Below are positions 56,801-64,000 of a stretch of 64,000 nt of DNA, in pieces. The notes under the pieces were generated by a model. That model saw nothing but the letters and a program-made list of their open reading frames with translations. It had not been told where the DNA came from and did no database searches. Within the stretch, counting starts at the first letter, position 1; every line of letters starts with the position of its first letter. Where the stretch lies: assembly GCA_037349105.1 (NCBI GenBank), contig JAYJMM010000065.1, forward strand, positions 310,001 to 374,000. The letters run 5' to 3'. This DNA is from Limnomonas spitsbergensis (taxonomy: Eukaryota > Chlorophyta > Chlorophyceae > Chlamydomonadales). The position numbers were made by a program, and so were the translations under genes.

Positions 56801-59800
56801 AGACATAAACCCGCAGACATAAACCCGCAGACATAAACCCGCAGACATACACCTGCAGACATAAACCCACAGACATAAACCCGCAGACATAAACCCGCAG
56901 ACATAAACCCGCAGACATAAACCCACAGACATAAACCCGCAGACAGAAACCCGCAGACATAAACGCGCAGACATAAACCCGCAGACATAAACCCGCAGAC
57001 ATAAACCCGCAGACATAAACCCGCAGACATAAACCCGCAGACATAAACCCGCAGACATAAACTCGCAGACATAAACCCGCAGACATGAACCTGCAGACAT
57101 AAACCGGCAGACATAAACCCGCAGACATAAACCCGCAGACATAAACCCGCAGACATAAACCTGCAGACATAAACCCGCAGACATAAACCCGCAGACATTA
57201 ACCCGCAGACATAAACCCGCAGACATACACCTGCAGACATAAACCCACAGACATAAACCCGCAGACATAAACCCGCAGACATAAACCCGCAGACATAAAC
57301 CCACAGACATAAACCCGCAGACATAAACCCGCAGACATAAACGCGCAGACATAAACCCGCAGACATAAACCCGCAGACATAAACCCGCAGACATAAACCC
57401 GCAGACATAAACCCGCAGACATAAACCCGCAGACATAAACCCGCAGACATAAACCCGCAGACATAAACCCACAGACATAAACCCGCAGACATAAACCCGC
57501 AGACATAAACCTGCAGACATAAACCCGCAGACATAAACCCGCAGACATAAACCCGCAGACATAAACCCGCAGACATTAACCCGCAGACATAAACCCGCAG
57601 ACATAAACCTGCAGACATAAACCCGCAGACATAAACCCGCAGACATAAACCTACAGACATAAACCCGCAGACATGAACCTGCAGACATAAACCCACAGAC
57701 ATAAACCCGCAGACATAAACCCGCAGACATAAACCTGCAGCCATAAACCCACAGACATAAACCTGCAGACATAAACCCGCAGACATAAACCCGCAGACAT
57801 AAACCCGCAGACATAAACCCACAGACATAAACCCGCAGACATAACCCCACAGACATAAAGCCGCAGACATAAACCCGCAGACATAAACCCGCAGACATAA
57901 ACCCACAGACATAAACCCGCAGACATAAACCCGCAGACATAAACCCGCAGACATAAACCCGCAGACATAAACCCGCAGACATAAACCCGCAGACATAAAC
58001 CCGCAGACATAAACCCGCAGACATAAACCCGCAGACATAAACCCGCAGACATAAACCCGCAGACATAAACCCGCAGACATAAACCCACAGACATAAACCC
58101 GCAGACATAAACGCGCAGACATAAACCCGCCGACATAAACCCGCAGACATAAACCCGCAGACATAAACCGGCAGACATAAACCCGCAGACATAAACCCGC
58201 AGACATAAACCCGCAGACATAAACCTGCAGACATAAACCCGCAGACATAAACCCGCAGACATAAACCCACAGACATAAACCCGCAGACATGAACCTGCAG
58301 ACATAAACCCACAGACATAAACCCGCAGACATAAACCCGCAGACATAAACCTGCAGACATAAACCCGCAGACATAAACCCGCAGACATAAATGCGCAGAC
58401 CATAACTCACAGCCCTAAATCCGCAGCCCTGAACCCGAAGCCCTGAACCCGAAGCCCTGAACCCGTAGTCCTAAACCTAGCCCTAAACACGCAGACCCTA
58501 ACCCGCAGCCCTAAACCCGCAGCCCTTAACCCACAGCCCTTAACCCGCAGCCCTAAATCCGCAGCCCTGAACCCGCAGCCCTAAACCCGCAGCCCTAAAT
58601 CCGCTGCCCTGAACCCACGGTACTTAACCCAAAGCCCTAAATCTGCTGCCTTAAACCCTCTTGTCCTTGGCCACCACCACGACCACCCTAAACCCTGAGT
58701 CCTCTTGCTGTCACCATCTGTCGGCCCCCCTGCGCCCTTCTTGACCCTCCATCCGCGCGCTATTCTTGACCCTCCATCCCCGTGCTCTTCTTCACCCTCC
58801 ACCCCTGCACTCCCCGCAGATTGCGTTTGGTCTGTTTGCCTACCCATGCATCGTCACGGCGTACCTGGGTCAAGGGGCCTACTTGCTGAAGAATCCCCAG
58901 GTGCGCGTTATGAATAATAATAGTAATGTGGGACGTTAACCCTAAACCCTGTGTCACCGCGTACCTGGGTCAAGGGGCCTACTTGCTGAAAAAGCCCCAG
59001 GTGCGCGTTATGAATAATAATAGTAATGTGGGACGTTAACCCTATACCCTGTGTCACCGCGTACCTGGGTCAAGGGGCCCACTTGCTGAAAAAGCCCCAG
59101 GTGCGCGTTATGAATAATAATAGTAATGTGGGACGTTAACCCTAAACCCTGTGTCACCGCGTACCTGGGTCAAGGGGCCTACTTGCTGAAAAAGCCCCAG
59201 GTGCGCGTTATGAATAATAATAGTAATGTGGGACGTTAACCCTAAACCCTGTGTCACCGCGTACCTGGGTCAAGGGGCCCACTTGCTGAAAAAGCCCCAG
59301 GTGCGCGTTATGAATAATAATAGTAATGTGGGACGTTAACCCTAAACCCTGTGTCACCGCGTACCTGGGTCAAGGGGCCTACTTGCTGAAAAAGCCCCAG
59401 GTGCGCGTTATGAATAATAATAGTAATGTGGGACGTTAACCCTAAACCCTGTGTCACCGCGTACCTGGCTCAAGGGACCTACTTGCTGAAAAAGCCCCAG
59501 GTGCGCGTTATGAATAATAATAGTAATGTGGGACGTTAACCCTAAACCCTGTGTCACCGCGTACCTGGCTCAAGGGACCTACTTGCTGAAAAAGCCCCAG
59601 GTGCGCGTTATGAATAATAATAGTAATGTGGGACGTTAACCCTAAACCCTGTGTCACCGCGTACCTGGCTCAAGGGACCTACTTGCTGAAAAAGCCCCAG
59701 GTGCGCGTTATGAATAATAATAGTAATGTGGGACGTTAACCCTAAACCCTGTGTCACCGCGTACCTGGCTCAAGGGACCTACTTGCTGAAAAAGCCCCAG

Positions 59801-62735
59801 GTGCGCGTTATGAATAATAATAGTAATGTGGGACGTTAACCCTAAACCCTGTGTCACCGCGTACCTGGGTCAAGGGGCCTACTTGCTGAAAAAGCCCCAG
59901 GTGCGTAGAAACAGTGAAGGTTAAACCCAAACCTTAAATCTCAGGCGTGCTATCTAGATGAAGGTGGGCCCTGAACCCTAGGGGCCCTTAATCTCTGCCG
60001 CCGATCTACTGGCCCATGATGTTGCTTTCCACGCTTGCTATCAGTGCCATGTAATATAAACGGCACGTTTCCCCGCAGGATGTTGAGACCCTCCTTCTGG
60101 TCAGCTCTGCTGTAGCCAATGAGTTGAACTTAAGTCATGGTGCTAGCCACCTCTCAAAATCTGATATTTCCACTAGGCTCGGCCCTTGACTCGGCTCTTT
60201 GCACAACACAAGGCTCTTACTTTTTCAGCATCTGACTTCCATCGACCATTTCCCCCCTAACTGACGAACGTGAGACTACTGTCTTAAGAGCAGCTTTGCT
60301 GTAGCCGATCTATTGAAGTCAGATGGTGCAGGCCACCTCCTGTTTCTAAAATCTGGTTATTCCGACCTACCTGCAGGATGTGGAGACTATCTTCTGGGCA
60401 GCTCTGCCAGAGCCCATCTATTGGCCCATGATGGTCCTGGCCACGCTGGCTGCGAGTGTGGCCAGCCAGGCCGTCATTACAGGCACCTTCTCCATTCTAC
60501 GACAGGTGATAAGGGAACGAGGGAGGTGATGAAGATAAAGGGGGGGAAGGAGGGGAGATGGCCCCTATCGTTTCTTGGAGGTGCACATCTTCATCCCCCT
60601 CCCCCTATTCCCCCTACCATACATACAGATAAGCAGGTGGAGGGGCAGATGATCACCCCCCTCTCCCTTCCCCTATCATACTTTTGGAGGGGGCAGGTGC
60701 TGATCCCCCTCCTGCCTCCCCTTCCCACTTACACTATTATGCAGTCCATGTCATTGGGCGTGTTCCTAAAGTTGCGGATCATTCATACGGACAAGCAGGT
60801 GGAGGGGCAGATCTTCATCCAACTCCCCCTCACTATCATTCAATTGGCAAGCAGGGACTCATCCCCTTCCTACCTCCTCCCTTATCCTCCAGTCCATGTC
60901 CTTGGGCATCTTCCCCAAGCTGCGGATCATTCATACAGACAAGCAAGTGGAGGGACAGATCTTCATTCCCGTTGTCAACTACATGCTCATGGTGCTGTGT
61001 GTGGCGGTCATTGCGGGCTTCGGCGGCGACAACATCCACATCGGAAACGCTTATGGTGTGGGCTGCTTGTGATAAGGGGCGGGAGGTGTGTGTTCAAGTG
61101 TGTGACGGTCATGGCGGGCACAGCATCAATATTGGAAACGCGAATGGTGCGGTCTTTGGGGGTGACACCATGCACATTGAAAACGCTGACGATCAGGGAA
61201 CTGGGCGCCGGTCGGCCACCGACGCCAGAAAAAAAGTCTGGAAAAAAACCGACCACTCCGGAACCCTGACTTTGGCGCCAGCCAGCCGATGCCGAAATGC
61301 TATTTTTAGGCCACCTTTTTGCCATCGGCAGGTAGTCAGAATCATGTATTTGTCCTGGACAGTTGGACCCCGGTGTGACGTTCGTGACTTTCGTGGAAAA
61401 AAATGAAATCCGGCTTTTGACGTTTGACACTTGTTCACACTGCACGAAAGAATAACGATAAAAACAGCCGACCGGAAAATAACACCTGGAAAAAAAGGGT
61501 GGTCGGCGTCAACCGATCTTTCTGAAAAGGCCCCCCAGGACCCTGCTGACGATATGAGGTTTTTGGTCTGTTTGCATACCGCCATTTGCATACGGGTGTA
61601 TCACATACAGCATTACTAATTACGCCTACATGATACAAACGCTCATGATCAGGTCTTCACATGCAATGTGGGGGGTAGGGTGCGATGGGGGAGGGGCTTC
61701 TGTCGCGCACATGCACCCTACAAACGGTCATCATTTTATCCCCTGGACCCTAACCCCTACAAGCTATTCAGTGTCAACGTTTCATTTCCCGAGCCCTATA
61801 AACTGTTCACACTTTATCCCCTGAACCCTAACCCCTAAAGGCTATTCAGTGTCAACATTTCGTCCCCCGAGCCCTATAAACTGTTCACACTTTATCCCCT
61901 GAACCCTAACCCCTAAAGGCTATTCAGTGTCAACATTTCGTCCCCCGAGCCCTATAAACTGTTCACACTTTATCCCCTGAACCCTAACCCCTAAAGGCTA
62001 TTCAGTGTCAACATTTCGTCCCCCGAGCCCTATAAACTGTTCACACTTTATCCCCTGAACCCTAACCCCTAAAGGCTATTCAGTGTCAACATTTCGTCCC
62101 CCGAGCCCTATAAACTGTTCACACTTTATCCCCTGAACCCTAACCCCTAAAGGCTATTCAGTGTCAACATTTCGTCCCCCGAGCCCTATAAACTGTTCAC
62201 ACTTTATCCCCTGAACCCTAACCCCTAAAGGCTATTCAGTGTCAACATTTCGTCCCCCGAGCCCTATAAACTGTTCACACTTTATCCCCTGAACCCTAAC
62301 CCCTAAAGGCTATTCAGTGTCAACGTTTCGTCCCCCGAGCCCTATAAACTGTTCACACTTTATCCCCTGAACCCTAACCCCTAAAGGCTATTCAGTGTCA
62401 ACGTTTCGTCCCCCGAGCCCTATAAACTGTTCACGTTTTATCCCCTGAACTCTCAACCATGTAAACCGTGAACCCTATATAAACCCTTAACCCTGTAAAT
62501 TGTGATTCCTAAAAAAACTCAACTCTACAAGCCGTCAACCCTTTCTTCTCTTCCCCCTGTATCCCCTGAACCCCCCACCCCAGGTGTTGCCGTGATGATG
62601 GTGATGCTGATCACCACCATGCTGGTCTCCCTCATCATGCTGGTCAAGTGGCGGATCAGCCTGTTGTTCATCCTCCCCTTCTTCATGTTCTTCTCGTTCA
62701 TTGAGGCCAGCTTCTTATCAGCAAATCTCTATAAG
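47858..62735 (+). CDS. KUP/HAK/KT-family potassium transporter, thirteen exons, 3' end not resolved
   Basis: This plasma-membrane-type K+ uptake permease matches the KUP family throughout. Exons: 47858-47998, 48091-48147, 48230-48425, 48815-48919, 51155-51320, 52720-52823, 54300-54353, 55394-55563, 55650-55793, 58820-58900, 60377-60505, 60893-61055 and 62584-62735. They sum to 1662 nt (554 codons) with consistent phase. The N-terminus is Lys-rich ([14 protein letters not shown]), then TM1 with [12 protein letters not shown], then [19 protein letters not shown]. Later come [80 protein letters not shown] and [20 protein letters not shown]. It is divergent: the usual GDIGTSPLY has I for P, and the usual A-D-hydrophobic-GHF has A for D, but GD, GEGG and the E of GTE are kept. 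Exon 5 encodes a loop absent from bacterial relatives ([14 protein letters not shown]). The last TM segment and C-terminal domain are not found. Confidence 0.9.
48945..49470 (+). repeat. Echoes of KUP exon 4 and its donor, then GGAGGA-rich DNA
   Basis: Exon 4 ends CAGGTCCTCAACATGAAGAG before TGGTGAGTGTGGGGC. Partial copies follow at about 48955-49025, 49075-49130 (CACGTCCTCAACATGAAGTG, then TGGCGAGTGTGGGGC) and 49195-49265 (TTTGGGACTCTTTGCTGGTA). After these lie two GGAGGAGGAGGAG-rich blocks around a duplicated TTGATTC-containing segment. Confidence 0.8.
49815..51154 (+). repeat. Array of KUP exon 5 acceptor plus exon start, 106-bp units
   Basis: The true exon 5 starts at 51155 (TTGCAG, then CTACAAATGGCCCTGTCAAA). 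The same acceptor and about 75 exon bases (to CATGAACCAGCCGC) recur at 50201, 50307, 50413, 50519, 50625, 50731, 50837, 50943 and 51049, exactly 106 bp apart. They are joined by CCTTAACCCTTCACCCTGAA. More diverged copies begin at about 50072, 49963 and 49817. Confidence 0.96.
51321..52060 (+). repeat. Four echoes of KUP exon 5 3' end with donor
   Basis: Exon 5 ends ATGGACCCTGCACCCATCAC plus AAG before GTGGGTGGGG. Copies end at about 51500 (CATCACCAGGTGGGTGGGGG), 51672, 51834 and 52040 (TTACTGGGTGGGTT). Each is preceded by GTGTGGCCAGCCATGCxGC, a piece of the dispersed family, so echo and mobile element have become one composite unit. Confidence 0.85.
52490..52719 (+). repeat. Two echoes of KUP exon 6 acceptor and 5' end
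   Basis: Exon 6 begins at 52720 with GTGGTTCCGGACGCACCGGC. Copies occur at about 52619 (GTGGTTCCGGACACTCTGGC) and 52498 (GTGGTTTCAGACACTCTGAC), both continuing GGGCTGTTGTTCTTAACATG. The farther copy is the more diverged. Confidence 0.9.
52840..53610 (+). repeat. 40-bp array with CCCTAAACCCTAAAC after KUP exon 6
   Basis: About 18-19 copies of CTAAGCGGGTTGGAGCCAAC plus CATTGACCCTAAACCCTAAA. The array grows out of the donor region: the first intron bases GTGGGATTGACCCAACC and TACCCTAAACCCCAACC are a diverged first unit. The middle copies are identical. Confidence 0.93.
53700..54180 (+). repeat. Copies of KUP exon 6 3' end fused to dispersed-repeat sequence
   Basis: At about 53725 and 54125 the intron repeats GTGATCGGTAACGCCATCTT and GTTATCGGTGATGCCATCTT, then GATGCCAGCC as in exon 6. 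The first copy still ends TTCTCAG before GTGGGAT. Each is preceded by GGCCCCAGxTGTGGCCTGCC from the dispersed family. Confidence 0.85.
54490..55115. repeat. About 110-bp repeats and a 36-bp G-rich array, KUP intron 7
   Basis: From about 54500 to 54700 two and a half units contain CAGGGCTCCACCTCATAGAC and GGTGATGACTCTGACC. From about 54890 to 55115 six units of GGATGCAGGGGGGGTCCTAT plus ATTGTGGACGGCGGGG form a G-rich array. Confidence 0.85.
55794..56145 (+). repeat. Three echoes of KUP exon 9 3' end with donor, about 122 bp apart
   Basis: Exon 9 ends CATGGGCCACTTCTCGCAGC plus CGTCCATTGCG before GTGCGTGT. The same run, with the preceding GTCATGCTxTGTGTG, recurs ending at about 55914, 56030 and 56140. 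The last copy is degraded (TGGGCTGCTTCTCGCTGCCA). Confidence 0.92.
56225..58680. repeat. 14-bp satellite AGACATAAACCCGC with CCCTAAA-rich flanks
   Basis: From about 56385 to 58400 the unit AGACATAAACCCGC repeats roughly 144 times with few changes (CCGC, CTGC, CCAC). Flanks (56225-56380 and 58400-58680) hold ACAGCCCTAAACCCGCAGCC variants, evidently the ancestral unit. The 679-aa and 522-aa open frames on the - strand are artefacts. Confidence 0.95.
58901..59905 (+). repeat. 100-bp array of KUP exon 10 3' end plus donor, ten copies
   Basis: Units begin at 58951 and every 100 bp to 59851 with GTGTCACCGCGTACCTGGGT. Each carries the exon 10 end (CAAGGGGCCTACTTGCTGAA, then AAAGCCCCAG) and donor GTGCGCGTTATGAATAAT, then GGGACGTTAACCCTAAACCC. 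Copies read [14 protein letters not shown] or variants ([28 protein letters not shown]), against [14 protein letters not shown] in the true exon. Confidence 0.96.
59995..60345 (+). repeat. Diverged echoes of KUP exon 11 5' end
   Basis: Exon 11 starts at 60377 with GATGTGGAGACTATCTTCTG. Related pieces lie at about 60001 (CCGATCTACTGGCCCATGAT), 60079 (CAGGATGTTGAGACCCTCCT) and 60288 (GAGCAGCTTTGCTGTAGCCG). All have frame-breaking changes. Confidence 0.75.
60610..60835 (+). repeat. Echoes of KUP exon 12 acceptor and 5' end
   Basis: Exon 12 starts at 60893 (CCAG, then TCCATGTCCTTGGGCATCTT). About 153 bp upstream, at 60740, the intron reads GCAGTCCATGTCATTGGGCG and continues to ATCATTCATACGGACAAGCA. 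A shorter, older piece with CAGATAAGCAGGTGGAGGGG lies at about 60629. Confidence 0.88.
61740..62450. repeat. 78-bp array, about nine copies, KUP intron 12
   Basis: The unit combines GTTCACACTTTATCCCCTGA, ACCCTAACCCCTAAAGGCTA, TTCAGTGTCAACATTTCGTC and CCCCGAGCCCTATAAACT. Copies from 61805 onwards are 78 bp apart and almost identical. Confidence 0.95.
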
Positions 62736-62861
62736 GTGTGGAGGTCGTGATCGGCATTCATAAATAAAAGTGCCTGCAGGTATTTTCACCTTTGTATGGC
62801 CGCCCCGTACCTTAATATCATTACATGTCTGCCCTTAAGGGCCCAGCGCGACAATTTGACT

Positions 62862-63786
62862 CCATGACAAACTCAAATACGCCCCCTGGTTACACCCACT
62901 GGTTACACCCACTGGTCACACCCACTGGTTACACCCACTGGTAACACCCACTGGTTACACCCACTGGTTACGCCCCCTGGTTACACCCACTGGTTACACC
63001 CACTGGTTACACCCACTGGTTACACCCACTGGTCACACCCACTGGTCACACCCACTGGTTACACCCACTGGTTACACCCACTGGTCACACCCACTGGTTA
63101 CACCCACTGGTTACACCCACTGGTTACACCCACTGGTTACACCCACTGGTCACACCCACTGGTCACACCCACTGGTTACACCCACTGGTTACACCCACTG
63201 GTCACACCCACTGGTTACACCCACTGGTTACACCCACTGGTCACACCCACTGGTCACACCCACTGGTTACGCCCCCTGGTTACACCCACTGGTCACACCC
63301 ACTGGTCACACCCACTGGTTACGCCCCCTGGTTACACCCACTGGTTACACCCACTCGTCACACCCACTGGTTACACCCACTGGTTACACCCACTGGTTAC
63401 ACCCACTGGTCACACCCACTGGTTACAAACCCTGGTTACACCCACTGGTTACACCCACTGGTCACACCCACTGATCACACACCCTGGTTACAAACCCTGG
63501 TTACACCCACTGGTTACATCCACTGGTTACACCCACTGGCCACACACCCTGGTCACAAACCCTGGTTAAATCTTCTGTTTACACCCACTGGTCACACCCA
63601 CTGGTTACAAACCCTGGTTATAAACCCTGGTTACAAACCCTGGTTACAAACCCTGGTCACACCCCCTGGTTACAAACCCTGGTCACACCCACTGGTCACA
63701 CCCACTGGTTATACCCAATGGTTACACACACTGGTCACACCCACTGGTCACACCCACTGGTCACACCCACTGGTCACACCCAATGG
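62862..63786. repeat. 13-bp satellite GGTTACACCCACT, about 70 copies
   Basis: Units alternate GGTTACACCCACT and GGTCACACCCACT, with some GGTTACGCCCCCT and GGTTACAAACCCT forms. The array begins after CTCCATGACAAACTCAAAT at 62862 and ends just before GGATCTCCATGACAAACTCA at 63792, so it is bracketed by a shared sequence. Confidence 0.93.
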
Positions 63787-63856
63787 TTACAGGATCTCCA
63801 TGACAAACTCAAATGCAATGCGGTATTCCTCATCCAACTCATCCGGCACCCACTGC
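63787..63856 (-). CDS. Possible last exon of a - strand gene
   Basis: On the - strand an acceptor (AAAACAG) is followed by g then QWVPDELDEEYRIAFEFVME, two more residues and a TAA (63789-63787). The peptide looks like a genuine protein C-terminus. Its other exons would lie beyond 64000. I do not recognise the family. If real, it converges on, or is nested in, the KUP gene. Confidence 0.4.
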
Positions 63857-63904
63857 CTGTTTTATTGAAATATAGGGTTTGTGAGAATGTATAGACAAGG
63901 CAGC

Positions 63905-64000
63905 TCTCGGCCAACCATCGACGGCGGCTGGTTCACACTTCTGTCAGCCTTTGTCGTCAAGGCGGCAATGCTCACGCGGGGGGTCAGCTCAGCTTAACCC
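63905..64000 (+). pseudogene. Possible continuation of KUP, frame not resolved
   Basis: A + frame from about 63910 reads IDGGWFTLLSAFVVKAAMLT before a stop near 63995. This resembles the KUP motif K-V-x-x-GGWF-x-L that follows the ANLYK end of exon 13. But no acceptor in phase with exon 13 (phase 0) opens this frame; the only good one, GGCAG before CTCTCGG, opens another. It may be a further exon with an unseen junction, an exon echo, or chance. Confidence 0.3.

Noticed and set aside
56358..58410. 679-aa, 522-aa and 270-aa open frames on the - strand
   Set aside because: Translation of a 14-bp satellite (repeating [14 protein letters not shown]); the real KUP exons flank it on the + strand.
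1..64000. tRNA, rRNA or other structured RNA genes
   Set aside because: I looked for cloverleaf-like arms and conserved rRNA words and found none I could support by eye.

Overview
This window looks like nuclear DNA of a eukaryote, most likely an alga of the plant lineage. Genes are split by many GT-AG introns, some over 5 kb long and packed with minisatellites. A KUP/HAK-type potassium transporter (bacteria, fungi, plants and algae, not animals) sits beside a mitochondrial ubiquinone gene, and the plant-type telomere word CCCTAAA recurs inside introns. I cannot name the species.

Layout. COQ4 (ubiquinone biosynthesis) lies on + at 1143-8483 in seven coding exons. A + strand gene with two tandem SpoVS (Alba-like) domains ends at 11581. 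A large + strand gene at 12998-28622 encodes a SAM domain, glutamine/alanine-rich low-complexity regions and a ribonuclease-inhibitor-type LRR domain in nine exons (predicted 1256 aa). A small unrecognised + strand gene occupies 30413-35691 (seven exons, 144 aa). A - strand gene between about 41930 and 38570 encodes a protein made of three internal repeat families. A 5'-truncated, frameshifted non-LTR retrotransposon tail lies at about 45730-47565. A KUP-family K+ transporter runs from 47858 to at least 62735 (thirteen exons, 554 codons) with its 3' end unresolved. A terminal exon of a - strand gene may lie at 63787-63856. I derived the exon models by hand from splice signals, reading-frame phase and family conservation. 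Their lengths close in frame: COQ4 768 nt, SAM-LRR 3771 nt, small gene 435 nt, KUP so far 1662 nt.

The most striking pattern is that many intronic repeats are echoes of the neighbouring exon-intron junction. Around COQ4, the SAM-LRR gene, the small gene and KUP, introns carry tandem or decaying copies of either the acceptor plus the first bases of the next exon, or the last bases of the previous exon plus its donor. Unit lengths include 129, 106, 100, 66 and 30 bp. At KUP exon 5 the copies become more diverged with distance from the true exon, which suggests repeated duplication seeded at splice junctions. I saw no such echoes in the short SpoVS-gene introns. The window also holds a dispersed noncoding repeat family in both orientations, hairpin-type elements and several large satellites whose long open frames are artefacts of repeat periodicity. 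The genes have no evident shared pathway.
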